NCBI GenBank assembly: GCA_027486405.1
Contig: JAIXPD010000014.1
Span: 1-64,000, forward strand
DNA: 64,000 nucleotides
Source of the DNA: Azospirillum sp.
Lineage (GTDB): Bacteria; Pseudomonadota; Alphaproteobacteria; Azospirillales; Azospirillaceae
Reading direction: 5' to 3'
Every line of letters begins with the position of its first letter. Positions within the stretch are counted from its first letter, which is position 1. The position numbers were made by a program, and so were the translations under genes. The notes under the pieces are model-generated. The model had not been told where the DNA came from. It made no database searches and saw nothing but the letters and a program-made list of their open reading frames with translations. Positions 44,557-53,633 of this stretch are shown one piece after another.

Positions 44557-44822
44557 TCAGATCCGCTGAACGACCACCTTGCCTTTTGCCCGGCCTGTGG
44601 CGAGGTGGGCGAGAGCCTCTTTCGCCTGATTGAACGGAAAGATCCGGTCGATCACCGGGCGAACGCTCCCTCAGTCAATGATTTTGCCAATCTCGGCCAA
44701 CTGTTCCCCATCGCGTGCACCCGGACCAAAAGATCGTTCGGGCCAAGCGCCGGGCGCGGAATATCGGCGTGTTCGGGCTGGCTGGATTTGCCATAGCGCT
44801 TGAAGACGAGGGCTTGCATCAT
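44557..44822 (-). pseudogene. Internally deleted zinc-type alcohol dehydrogenase/quinone oxidoreductase
   Basis: From 44822 the frame reads MMQALVFKRYGKSSQP, then DIPRPALGPNDLLVRVHA, the start of an MDR-type NADPH oxidoreductase. It jumps at once to the C-terminal end of such an enzyme: QLAEIGKIID, a stop codon, then VRPVIDRIFPFNQAKEAL and GRAKGKVVVQ in another frame, ending at 44557. About two thirds of the gene, including the Rossmann fold, is missing. Clearly a deletion relic. Confidence 0.75.
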
Positions 44823-45034
44823 CGTTTGCCTTAAATGGGGGAAAGGTCGGCCAAAGGCCAAACAGCCAGTTTTCCGCCCTGCGTCTGGTCCGAAAACGGG
44901 CTGCGCCCGCGCTCAGTTCGCCACGCGATAGCGTTCGGCGGCGTGCTCCTGGCGCATGTTCGGCAGCATGGCTTGGCGCGCGACTTGATCGGCGCTCCAC
45001 TGCTCCACATCGGGCAGCGGCAGCCCGCGCCGCG

Positions 45035-45213
45035 ATGACGGCCGGGCTGCGCGCGCAAATCGAGCGGGTGACGAACGCGCTCCCCGATGGTGATCCGGCG
45101 TCGGGACGGTGATCCTGGCCCGCGCCATCGACGACACCGCGCTGTCGGACGAGATTCTGGAGCAGACACGGGCCTGGATCGAAGAGTCGATGGACTCCGC
45201 GTCGGGCGGATGA
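45035..45213 (+). pseudogene. TetR-family regulator remnant (C-terminal part, internally deleted)
   Basis: MTAGLRAQIERVTNALPDGD begins at 45035; after a frame change, VILARAIDDTALSDEILEQT runs to the stop at 45211-45213. Both pieces match the C-terminal ligand domain of TetR regulators, and the DNA-binding part is absent. TetR genes commonly sit beside MDR oxidoreductases, so this and the neighbouring fragment were probably one former locus. Confidence 0.55.
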
Positions 45214-45225
45214 CGGCTGAGCGCC

Positions 45226-46374
45226 TCAGCCCCACCAACGGGTCAGGTGGTTGTCCCAGCGGAAGGCCGGGCTGCGGCGTTCGGACAGTGGGGCGTCGGT
45301 GGTTGCGGTGATGCGTTCCATCACGCCCAGGCCACTGGTCAGGGCGAAACCACCGTCGCAGGGGGCCAGACCGCAGCCGTCGGGCAGGGGGACCGCCTTG
45401 ATCCAGGCTCCGGTCGTGGCGTCCCACAGGCCGACCAGACCGCCCTTGGGGGAACTGGCGGCGACCAGACGGCCGTCGGACGCGACGCTGCCGATGTAGC
45501 CGTCCAACCGGGTCAGCGCATCCTCCGGCGCGTCGAACAGGCGGACAGCACCGCCGCCGGGCCGGTGCGCGCCGACCAACGGCTGAAGCAAGCCGATAGG
45601 CCGTTCGTCCTGCACACCGAACGCCACGCCGCCATCGGCCAGCGCGGCGATGTGGCGGATGCCGAGATTGGCGTGCTCCTCCGGCAAGCGGACCTGATCG
45701 AGCAGCCTGCCGCTCGCCGCCTCGACATAGGTCAAGGAGGAGTCCATGGCGTCGAGGTTGAGTTTCGCCCGCCCGGTGTCGGGGTGGGTGATGACGCCGC
45801 CGTTGGCCACCGCCAGAACCGCCCCGCCGTCCAGCGCCAACAGCTCATGCGGGCCAAGCCCGTGGGTGGGCAGCGCGCCAAGACGGCGGTAGCCGTCGGT
45901 CGCGTCGTAGACGCCGATGGCCCCGGTTTCGTTCGGAACGTCGTCTTCCGCCACATAGAGCAGACGGCCATCCGCCGTGAAGGCCCCATGGCCGGTGAAA
46001 CGCCGGTCCTCCGGGGCCGCCACCACGCCACCGGGCGTGCCGTCGCACAACGACAGGGGCAGGAACCAGCGGCCCGGACGGCGGGCGAAGACCACGGCCT
46101 CGCTCTGGCTCGTCCCATCCGACGCAGGGCGGGGGACCACGCCATGGGCGCGGCCCGGCGTGGCGGTGGTGAAGCGCACCGCGCCATCGGCGTCGAACGC
46201 CGCCACGCCAAAGGCCGGAGCCGCCCCGGCGGTGGCGTAGGCGTTGAGGAACAGGGTCCGGCCCGCCGGGCTGGCCACAGCGCCGGTCGCGGCGACCAGC
46301 GGTTCCGCCCAGGCCACGACGCCCAGCGCGCCCAACAGGCGCAGGGCGGTGCGGCGACTGGTCGTTGCGTGCAT
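45226..46374 (-). CDS. DUF1513 exported beta-propeller-like protein
   Basis: 382 residues from ATG 46374. A twin-arginine signal (TSRRTALRLLGALGVVAWAEP) implies export of a folded protein. The rest is a DUF1513 domain with propeller-like repeats (GHGAFTADGRLLYVAEDD, HGLGPHELLALDGGAVLAVANGG, DGYIGSVASDGRLVAASSPKGG). Last gene of the iron-type operon; DUF1513 genes regularly follow imelysin genes. Role unknown. Confidence 0.85.
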   Translation of the reverse strand: MHATTSRRTALRLLGALGVVAWAEPLVAATGAVASPAGRTLFLNAYATAGAAPAFGVAAFDADGAVRFTTATPGRAHGVVPRPASDGTSQSEAVVFARRPGRWFLPLSLCDGTPGGVVAAPEDRRFTGHGAFTADGRLLYVAEDDVPNETGAIGVYDATDGYRRLGALPTHGLGPHELLALDGGAVLAVANGGVITHPDTGRAKLNLDAMDSSLTYVEAASGRLLDQVRLPEEHANLGIRHIAALADGGVAFGVQDERPIGLLQPLVGAHRPGGGAVRLFDAPEDALTRLDGYIGSVASDGRLVAASSPKGGLVGLWDATTGAWIKAVPLPDGCGLAPCDGGFALTSGLGVMERITATTDAPLSERRSPAFRWDNHLTRWWG

Positions 46375-46409
46375 GACCGCCCCGTTCCTCATCACCGGGT
46401 TCCGCACGA

Positions 46410-47522
46410 TCAATCCCCGTCCAGCTCGTTGAAACCGATGGTGATGTCGAGCAGCGGGGCCATGGTCCCCAGCATTTCCACCCGCGCGGCCTTGATGAGA
46501 CGCAGGGCGTGGTCGACCGCCTTGCGCCGGGCGGGATCGGTGACGGCGGCGTTGAGCGGCCCCGGCACGGCGCTGATCGCGCTGATGGCGGCGGCAAAGC
46601 TTTCATCGATGGCCTGCTTGGCGGTCTTGCCATCCTCGCTGGCGGGCAGCAGGGACGCAAAGCCCGGCCCGCCATTCTCGCCCAGCAGCAGGGCGCGCAG
46701 CCCGTCGAGATTGAGCGCGATGTTGCGCAGGGCCTGGCCGCTGCGCAGCGCCTCCACCGTGGTCGGTTTGGCATCCGCCACGCTGGCCCCCAGCGGGCCG
46801 GTCAGCTTCTGATCGACCACCACCTGCATCGCCGTCAGGGCGGCGGCGAACAGGGTGTTGACCGCCTCGGTCGGCGTCGGCCCCAGCGCCGTGGCCTCTC
46901 CCTTCGCCAACGGGGCTTCCAGCGCCTGCCAGCCGTCGCGGGCGTCCGCCGCGATCCCCGCCAGATTGCGGGCGGCGGCGATGGCCAACTGGCCCTGGAA
47001 GCGTTTGGCGTCGTCGCCGGTGAAGGCGTCCGCCGTCACGCCCTCGTCAAACAGCAGCCGTTCCAGCAGGGTCAGGCCCTGCACCGCCGCGCTCTGGCGG
47101 GCGAGCGCGCCGGGTTGCAACAGCTTGGCGTCGCGGTCGCGCAGAATCTGGCCGATCTGGCGCTGCACCACCCCGGCCCGTTCCGGCCAGAAGGAAAAGC
47201 GGTCGGAGCGCAATTCCAGGGTCAGCGGGCCGGAGCGCAGATGCTGCACGGCGGCCCAGGCGTCCGTCACCCCGCGATGGGCCGCGCGGGCCTCCTCCAA
47301 CCCGGCGGCGCTGGGGGCGGCGGCGAAGCGCTCCAGTATTTCGACCAAGCGGGTGGTTGCGGTGGCCAGCGCCGCGCAGCGGGGCAGGGCGTGGCTGCGC
47401 GCCATCCCGGCGAGAAAGGCGCTGTCACGATCCGCCACCCGTTCGGCCAAGGCCAGACGCGGCGGCACCAGCAGCGCGAGGGCGGAGGCGGACAGCAGAC
47501 CAAGCATTATGCGGCGTCGCAT
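46410..47522 (-). CDS. Imelysin-family exported protein (second)
   Basis: 370 residues, signal peptide after MRRRIMLGLLSASALALLVPPRLALA. Imelysin/peptidase M75 fold: helical bundle with DAWAAVQHLRSGPLTLELRSDRFSFWPER, then LEALRSGQALRNIALNLDGLRALL. ATG 47522 with AAGGA nine bases before is preferred over an ATG nine bases upstream. Imelysins are Fur-regulated proteins tied to iron uptake (EfeO and IrpA relatives). The canonical GxHxxE-type pair seen in the first imelysin is replaced here. Confidence 0.82.
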   Translation of the reverse strand: MRRRIMLGLLSASALALLVPPRLALAERVADRDSAFLAGMARSHALPRCAALATATTRLVEILERFAAAPSAAGLEEARAAHRGVTDAWAAVQHLRSGPLTLELRSDRFSFWPERAGVVQRQIGQILRDRDAKLLQPGALARQSAAVQGLTLLERLLFDEGVTADAFTGDDAKRFQGQLAIAAARNLAGIAADARDGWQALEAPLAKGEATALGPTPTEAVNTLFAAALTAMQVVVDQKLTGPLGASVADAKPTTVEALRSGQALRNIALNLDGLRALLLGENGGPGFASLLPASEDGKTAKQAIDESFAAAISAISAVPGPLNAAVTDPARRKAVDHALRLIKAARVEMLGTMAPLLDITIGFNELDGD

Positions 47523-47607
47523 AAATCCCATTCCTTGCAAGCGTGGTGGCCCGGGCGGGCAGCGCGGCAGGAACCGGGCGGGCCGCCCGCCGCACGGGGT
47601 GGAAGTT

Positions 47608-48879
47608 TTACAAACCCAGAACGTAGCGCACCAGACGTTTCCGCGCGTCGCGCGGCAAGTCCATGTAATTCCGGCGGGCGCTCTCAGCCTCGCCACCGTG
47701 CCATAGAATGGCCTCGGCGACGCTGCGGGCGCGGCCATCGTGCAGCAGGGTCAAACGGCCATCCTGCGCGGCCAGCCGGTTCAGCCCCCACAGCGGCGTC
47801 GTGCGCCAATCACGCCCGCGCGCCTCGAAGGCGGGAACGCCGTCGGCCAGCCCATCGCCCATGTCGTGCAGCAACAGGTCGCTGTGCGGAAAGATGGTCC
47901 GTTCCGACAGGGCCGGGCGGGCCGGGTCGGCGGCGGTGGTGTAGGATGGGCGGTGGCAGGACGCGCAACCGACCGACGCGAACAACGCGGCCCCGTCGGC
48001 GTCCTTGGGCGGCTCCAACCCGCCATCGGGCGGCAGATCGCGCAGATAGCCGTCGATCAGACCGATGACGCTGCTGGGGATCTCCAACCCCTCGAACTGT
48101 TTGGAATCGCCGTGCGGACCGGCGCGGCAGGCGGTTTGCGCCGCCGTGCAATCGCCCCAGGGGTCGCGAAAGGCCGGGGTGGACATGCCGATGTCCAGGC
48201 TGAAGGCTTCGGAATTCTGGCGGTCCAGCGTGGGATTCGCAGCCTTCCAGCCGAACCGCCCGACGCGCGTCGCCCCGTCCACCGCCACGCGGTTGGGCCG
48301 TCCGGCGACCGTGCCGCCGCTGGCGCGTTGCCGCTCCGCCTCGGCCTCGATCGCGGCGTCGGGAATGGCGTCGAGCAGCCCCATGCCGTGCACGCGCGGG
48401 GCCAGACGCGGCGACAGGACGGTTTCCGCCGCCAACGGCCCATAACCCAGATCGGCCACGCCGTAGCTGGGGCGGCGCAGCGTCACCCGCTCGCCATCGG
48501 GGAAGCGCACCGGCTCGTCGCGGTAGCGGACGGTCGGGCGGCCTTCGGCGCGGTGGCCGGGGATGGCGTTGGTCTGAAGCTGGCGCCCATAGACCGGGTC
48601 GTCGTTCATCTTCAGGGCAAAGCCGACGCCTTGATCGCCCGCCACCGCCGGATCGGGTGGACGCCCGCCGCCACCCTTGGGGTGGCAGGCGGCGCAGCCG
48701 CGCGCGTTGTAGAGCGGCCCCAAACCATCGGCGGCCTGGGTGGCGGTGGGGGCGGCCACCCACATGCGGCGGAACAGCCCCTCGCCGATCCGGGTGTCCA
48801 GCCCATCGGCCAGAACCGGAGCCGCCAGGGGCAGCACCACCAACGCGGCCAGCAATGGCCGGACAATGGACTTACGCAA
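47608..48879 (-). CDS. Di-haem oxidoreductase (DUF1111-type cytochrome)
   Basis: 423 residues with a signal peptide (PLLAALVVLPLAAPVLA) and two c-type haem sites, CAACH (about residue 61) and CASCH (about residue 308). Similar to di-haem peroxidase/thiol oxidoreductase proteins. Overlaps the multicopper oxidase gene by eight bases. A likely electron acceptor or donor for the oxidase in the periplasm; specific reaction unknown. Confidence 0.88.
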   Translation of the reverse strand: MRKSIVRPLLAALVVLPLAAPVLADGLDTRIGEGLFRRMWVAAPTATQAADGLGPLYNARGCAACHPKGGGGRPPDPAVAGDQGVGFALKMNDDPVYGRQLQTNAIPGHRAEGRPTVRYRDEPVRFPDGERVTLRRPSYGVADLGYGPLAAETVLSPRLAPRVHGMGLLDAIPDAAIEAEAERQRASGGTVAGRPNRVAVDGATRVGRFGWKAANPTLDRQNSEAFSLDIGMSTPAFRDPWGDCTAAQTACRAGPHGDSKQFEGLEIPSSVIGLIDGYLRDLPPDGGLEPPKDADGAALFASVGCASCHRPSYTTAADPARPALSERTIFPHSDLLLHDMGDGLADGVPAFEARGRDWRTTPLWGLNRLAAQDGRLTLLHDGRARSVAEAILWHGGEAESARRNYMDLPRDARKRLVRYVLGL

Positions 48880-50356
48880 CGCGGATGTACCCCATCATGC
48901 CGGTGTCCTGATGTTCGATGATGTGGCAGTGGAACATCCAGTCACCGGGGTTGTCGGCCTTGATCGCCACCCGCAACCGCTCCTTCGGTTCCAACAGGAC
49001 CGTGTCGGCGTGGTGCGGCGTGACCTTGCGCAGATCCGACGACAGCACCGAAAAGGTGTAGCCGTGGATGTGGATCGGGTGCAGGTGCGGCGTCAGATTC
49101 GCCAGCTCGAACACATAGCTGCGCCCGCGCTCCAGCGTGGTGATCGGCGGCGGCAAACGCTCGTGCCCGCCCTCCGGCCAGCTTTTCTGGTTGATCGCCC
49201 AAAAGGTCTTGTTCGACAGGCAGAGCGAGTCGGCAAAGGGCAGGGTGGCGAGCAGCGCGTCGTCGAACAGTTGGGCCACGGCGGTGGCGGAAAAGGCCAT
49301 CGGCACGACCGTGGCGTTCTTCACGTCCGGCATCGGCAGGTCGGCGGCGGGCAGCGCGCGCGGGGCAAAACGCTTGTTCGGCAGGGCGGTGCCGACGGCG
49401 CGGAACTGGGCCAACGGCTTGGGCTGGGCGGCGTAGACGTTGGTCAGGCGCAGGGTCTTGCCGGGATCCTTGGGCGCGCGGAACACCACGTCGAGCCGCA
49501 TCGCCGGTCCCATCGGCCAACCATCCAGCGGGCGCGGCGGCAGCGGGTTGCCGTCCACCGCGATGATCCAGGCCCCGCCGCCCGCCTCCGCCCCTTCCAC
49601 CCGCAGATCGATCACGCGGGTGCTGTCGACGTTGTAGAGCCGGGCGCGGATGTCGCCGTTGGCGGGCACGTCGATCACTGGCTCGATCAGGCCGTTGACG
49701 GTGGAGACGGTGCCGAAGGTCCCGGCGCGCGAGGCCCCCCGGTCGTTGGTGAAGGTGCCGAACGCCCCGTTGGGGTCGAGCTGCCAATCCTTGACCATGC
49801 AGACCAGATCGGCGTCGAACCGGGGTCCGCCCTCCTCCTCCACGATCAGGGCACCGGCCAGACCGCGCCCCAGCAGCTCCACCGTGTTGCAATGGGGGTG
49901 GAAGAAGAAGGAGCCGGAATCGGGCGGGGTGAATTCATAGACATGGCGTTCGCCAGGCTTGGTCGGCGGTTGGGTGAGAAAGGGAACGCCGTCTTCGGCG
50001 TTGGGCAGGCGGATGCCGTGCCAGTGGATGGAGGTGTGTTCGTCCAACCCGTTGACCAGGGTGGCGCGCAGCCGCTGCCCCTTGCGCAGCCGGATCACCG
50101 GGCCGGGAAACCGTTCGGCGTAGGTGATGAGCGGGGAGGGGGCCGCCGGTTCGGGCAGAATGCGTTGCATCCGCTGCTTGGCGACCAATTCGACCGCGAC
50201 CAGATCGCCCGGCACCGTGGCGGAAGCCGAAGCCGCCAGCCCGCGCGGCCACAGCGCCGAGGCCGCAAGCGCCGCGCCCCCGACGCCCACTCCGGTTCGC
50301 AGCCCGGAACGCAGCAGGGCGCGGCGAGACATGGACGAGGCAAGGCGGTGCGGCAT
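48872..50356 (-). CDS. Multicopper oxidase (laccase/ferroxidase type)
   Basis: 494 residues from ATG 50356. Twin-arginine signal (SRRALLRSGLRTG). All four copper motifs are present: HWHG, FFHPH, HPIHIHGYTF and HCHIIEHQDTGMM; Met in the last suggests a type-1 axial Met ligand. Inside an imelysin operon with a Fur-like promoter site, oxidation of Fe(II) is the natural hypothesis, but laccase or cuprous oxidase activity cannot be excluded. Confidence 0.92.
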   Translation of the reverse strand: MPHRLASSMSRRALLRSGLRTGVGVGGAALAASALWPRGLAASASATVPGDLVAVELVAKQRMQRILPEPAAPSPLITYAERFPGPVIRLRKGQRLRATLVNGLDEHTSIHWHGIRLPNAEDGVPFLTQPPTKPGERHVYEFTPPDSGSFFFHPHCNTVELLGRGLAGALIVEEEGGPRFDADLVCMVKDWQLDPNGAFGTFTNDRGASRAGTFGTVSTVNGLIEPVIDVPANGDIRARLYNVDSTRVIDLRVEGAEAGGGAWIIAVDGNPLPPRPLDGWPMGPAMRLDVVFRAPKDPGKTLRLTNVYAAQPKPLAQFRAVGTALPNKRFAPRALPAADLPMPDVKNATVVPMAFSATAVAQLFDDALLATLPFADSLCLSNKTFWAINQKSWPEGGHERLPPPITTLERGRSYVFELANLTPHLHPIHIHGYTFSVLSSDLRKVTPHHADTVLLEPKERLRVAIKADNPGDWMFHCHIIEHQDTGMMGYIRVA

Positions 50357-50565
50357 GGGGAGCATCCTGATGACGACGACCGAACAAGGGCGACCCGACG
50401 ACAACGGCAACGGGGGCGCGTTGTGATGCGCCCCCTTGTCACCGATCCGGTCTTGGTCAACACAACCTGAAAAACCGGCCCCGGTCCCACCCGCCACGAA
50501 GTGGCCCGGAAGGGAAGGAGAGGGCGTTCCGCCGCAACGCGCGGAACCGGAGCCGGGCCGTTGGC

Positions 50566-51846
50566 TTACTTGCTCACGGCGGAGGGGTTGTCCAGGCTGT
50601 TCGATCCCTTGAGTTCAACCGACACGCCCAGCGCGGCCACGGCCCCTTCCAGGGCCTTTTTCTGATCGACCAGACGGTCCACCGCCGTCGAAATCAGGGC
50701 GTTGCCTTCGGCGTTGTCGGCCCCGATCATCTGGTCATAGGCCATCTTGCCGCTGTCGGCGGTGTCCTTGATCGCTTGCATCGCCTTGCTGGTGGCGGCC
50801 AGCGCGGCCTTGACCTTGGCGTCGGCGTCGGCCGACTTGGCGACGACGAGCTGGGACAGCGACGGGCCGGAGATCGTCTTGCCATCGGTGCGGGTGTAGG
50901 CACCGGTGTAGACGTTCACCATCCCGACCTGATCGTAGAAATGGGAGTTGTGGGTGTTGTCGGAGAAGCAATCATGCTCCTCTTCCGGGTCGTGCAGCAT
51001 GAGGCCGAGCTTCATGCGCTCGCCCGCCAATTCGCCGTAGCTGAGCGAGCCAAGGCCGGTCAACATGCGGGCCACGCCCTCGTCGTCCTTGGCCTTGGCG
51101 ATGGAGACGCGGGCCTTGCCCTTGGCCCCCCAGGCCTCCGCCATCTCGGCCAGATCATCGACCAGCATCTGGGTGGCGACGGTCAGATACTGGACGCGGC
51201 GGTCGCAATGGTTGTGGGTGCAGGCCTTGCCCTTGGCGAAATCGCTGGCCGGACGCTCGCCCGCCCCCGGACCGGTCCCGTGCAGATCCTGGCCCCACAG
51301 CAGGAATTCCACGGCGTGATAGCCGATGGCGACGTTCGCCTCGACCTTGCCGGCCCCGTGCAGCTTGTCGGCCAGCAGGCCCTTGGTGATGCGGCTGGCG
51401 TTGATGGTCTTGCCGCCCGCCGTGATCTTCGGGTTGGCGATGACGTTGGCGGTGGCGAACGGGTTGGCGTCGCCGCCGCCGTAGGACGAATCGACGTAGT
51501 CGATCAGACCCTCGTCGAGCGGCCAGGCGTTGACCTTGCCCTCCCACTCATCGACGATCGGGTTGCCGAAACGGAAGGCCTCGGTCTGCATGTAAGGAAC
51601 GCGGGCGGCCTTCCACGCCTCGCGGGCCTTGGCCAGCGTCGCGTCGCTGGGGTTGGCCACCAGCGCGTCCACCGCCTTTTTCAGCGTCTTCGCCCCGCTC
51701 AGCGCGTCGGAATAGGCGGCCTGGGCGATGTCGGCGTAATTCTTCGCCACGTCCTTGTAGGCGGGCTTGGCCTGATCCGCCAGGGCGGCGAACGGCATCA
51801 AGGCAACGACAGCGACGGCGGCGAGGCCGACAACGCGCTTCGACAT
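50566..51846 (-). CDS. irpA: Imelysin-family iron-regulated protein (IrpA-like)
   Basis: 426 residues with a signal peptide (VVGLAAVAVVALMPFAALA). Imelysin (peptidase M75) family: YMQTEAFRFGNPIVDEWEGKVNAWPLDEGLIDYVD, the GYHAVEFLLWGQD motif (family GxHxxE) and HDPEEEHDCFSDNTHNSHFYDQVGMVNVY. First gene of the leftward five-gene operon, behind a promoter with a Fur-like box. Probably binds iron in the periplasm or at the outer membrane. Symbol used by analogy. Confidence 0.9.
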   Translation of the reverse strand: MSKRVVGLAAVAVVALMPFAALADQAKPAYKDVAKNYADIAQAAYSDALSGAKTLKKAVDALVANPSDATLAKAREAWKAARVPYMQTEAFRFGNPIVDEWEGKVNAWPLDEGLIDYVDSSYGGGDANPFATANVIANPKITAGGKTINASRITKGLLADKLHGAGKVEANVAIGYHAVEFLLWGQDLHGTGPGAGERPASDFAKGKACTHNHCDRRVQYLTVATQMLVDDLAEMAEAWGAKGKARVSIAKAKDDEGVARMLTGLGSLSYGELAGERMKLGLMLHDPEEEHDCFSDNTHNSHFYDQVGMVNVYTGAYTRTDGKTISGPSLSQLVVAKSADADAKVKAALAATSKAMQAIKDTADSGKMAYDQMIGADNAEGNALISTAVDRLVDQKKALEGAVAALGVSVELKGSNSLDNPSAVSK

Positions 51847-51930
51847 GGAAATCTCCTTGGAGCGACAGCAAACTGCGGTGGCAAGACGGTTTTGGTGGCG
51901 GCGGCGCGCAAGTGCGACTGAGTTGCAGGA

Positions 51931-51959
51931 ATAACGCCGCGAATCATTCTCACTGTCAA
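51931..51959 (-). promoter_or_regulatory. Promoter with overlapping Fur-like box ahead of the imelysin operon
   Basis: On the minus strand TTGACA (51959-51954) is followed 17 bases later by CGTTAT (51936-51931), a passable -35/-10 pair. The spacer reads GTGAGAATGATTC, a good match to a Fur half-box (GAGAATGATT). Repressor binding here would block the promoter, consistent with iron-regulated expression. Confidence 0.6.
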
Positions 51960-52127
51960 GCTCAATCCGCCAAAGCGGCGCGACCGAACGCCGCAACAGG
52001 GCAAAGCGCCGAGTGGGGCGCCGGGTGGGGCGCCGGACAGGACGCCCGTCCAAACGGCATAGGGCGCGGCTTGACGGCGGCCAATGATCTGGTTTCTGCT
52101 GCACCGATCCTGTGGAGGAAACGCGTT

Positions 52128-53552
52128 ATGATGCCGTGGGTTGGCCGCCTGTTGCTGCTGGTTGGGATGCTGATTCCCCACAACGCGCCCGCCGTTGTCA
52201 TCCTGGACAGCGCGTGGCGGGAGCAGGGCGGCCGTCCGGACCGTGAAACCGCCGGGTTCGGCGCGCACATCCGGTTGGCGCAGGAACCGCAATTCCGCGC
52301 CGTGCTGTCGATCTCGCTGGACGGCGAATCCAGTTGGGGCGATGGCTCCGGCACCTGGATCGGCAACGATGAGCGCTACGCCTACATCCTGACCTCCGCC
52401 CACAATTTCGATGAGGCGGAGGTGACGGAGGCGCGCTTTCGCACCGACGATGGCACGGTGCTGCGGGCCGACCGCCTGTGGGTCCACCCCGATTACAATT
52501 CGGAGGATGATTGGAGCGGGCGCGACGCCGCCATCGTCCGCCTGACCCGTCCGATCACCCATCTCGGCCCGCAGCCGATCCTGTATGGCGGACGGGGCGA
52601 AAAGGGGCAGGTCATCACCTTTGTCGGCTATGGCACGCGCGGCATCGGATCGGTGGGGGAGGACGAGCAGCGCTTCAACACCGGCTTGGACAAGGCCGCC
52701 GCCCAGGGCTTCGTCGATGAGGTGGAGCCGCTGCGCCGCCCGACGGAGGACCAGGACGCGGGCAACTCGCTGGCGATCTTCCTGCCGCGCGAGGATGGCC
52801 GGATCGAAAACCCGCTGGGCAGCGACTACCGCAGCCGTCCGGTGTCACGGCTGGTCGGGCTGCTGGGCAGCGGCGACAGCGGCGGATCGGCCTGGATGAA
52901 GGACGGCGACCGCTGGGTGATCGTCGGCATCAACACGGCGGGCGACGGCAAGGCCGGGTATGGCGATTCCTCCTGGTTCGTCCGCGTCAACGGAATCCGC
53001 CCCTGGATCCGCAAGACGTTCCCGGGCGTTGCCTTCTCCGACGAGGCACCGCGACCGGCGGCGGTCGCAGCGGCGGTTCCAACCGATCCGCTTCCCGTTC
53101 CCACCATGGCCGCTCCCGCCCTGGTCGCCGCTGCTCCACCCGTCACGCCCAACCGGATGGGGGTGCGGCCGACCGGAAGCGGGGCGGACGCCACGGCGGG
53201 TCTGTGCGCACCGCGCGCCCGTGTCTTCGTCTGGTCCGACGACGCGTGGTACGCCGGTCGCGCCCGTGGCCCGGCCCGGGATGGAAGCTGCCGCGTGCGG
53301 TTGGAGGACGCCGACGAGGATGACGACGATGAGATGGTCGATGCCGAGGATTTGACCGCCTGGAGCGCCCAGGGGCCGGGCCGCGCCGTGTCCGCCTGTC
53401 AGGTCGGCCTGACCGTGGTGGCGGAGGACAACGGCGTGTGGTTCCCCGGCCAGATCAAGCGCGCCAAGGGCAACGCCTGCGTCATCGCCTACGACGACGA
53501 GGATTTCGACGACGAAACCGTGCCGTTGGACCAGATCCGCCACCTGCCATGA
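52128..53552 (+). CDS. Secreted trypsin-like serine protease with two Tudor-like domains
   Basis: 474 residues from ATG 52128 (TGGAGGAAAC upstream). Signal peptide (GRLLLLVGMLIPHNAPAV). A chymotrypsin-fold protease domain (about 20-300) has the triad in LTSAHNF, GRDAAIVRL and GSGDSGGSAW. A Pro/Ala linker (about 310-355) leads to two similar C-terminal units: VFVWSDDAWYAGRARGP followed by an acidic strand, and TVVAEDNGVWFPGQIKRA followed by another, each resembling a Tudor/agenet barrel. This domain combination is unusual in an exported bacterial protein. Substrate unknown; the acidic ends could bind cations or a basic surface. Confidence 0.8.
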   Translation: MMPWVGRLLLLVGMLIPHNAPAVVILDSAWREQGGRPDRETAGFGAHIRLAQEPQFRAVLSISLDGESSWGDGSGTWIGNDERYAYILTSAHNFDEAEVTEARFRTDDGTVLRADRLWVHPDYNSEDDWSGRDAAIVRLTRPITHLGPQPILYGGRGEKGQVITFVGYGTRGIGSVGEDEQRFNTGLDKAAAQGFVDEVEPLRRPTEDQDAGNSLAIFLPREDGRIENPLGSDYRSRPVSRLVGLLGSGDSGGSAWMKDGDRWVIVGINTAGDGKAGYGDSSWFVRVNGIRPWIRKTFPGVAFSDEAPRPAAVAAAVPTDPLPVPTMAAPALVAAAPPVTPNRMGVRPTGSGADATAGLCAPRARVFVWSDDAWYAGRARGPARDGSCRVRLEDADEDDDDEMVDAEDLTAWSAQGPGRAVSACQVGLTVVAEDNGVWFPGQIKRAKGNACVIAYDDEDFDDETVPLDQIRHLP

Positions 53553-53633
53553 TGGGGAGACGCGCCGCCGGGTTCGACCCCGGCCACCGGGCCGTGCTAC
53601 ACCAGGGGCCGATGATCGACCGAAAGCCCGACC

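Noticed and set aside
44869-45137. Small minus-strand frame ending at 44913 (QWSADQVARQAML)
   Set aside because: It reads like a gene's C-terminus but no family could be named and no start or upstream part exists; mentioned only as part of the fragment zone.
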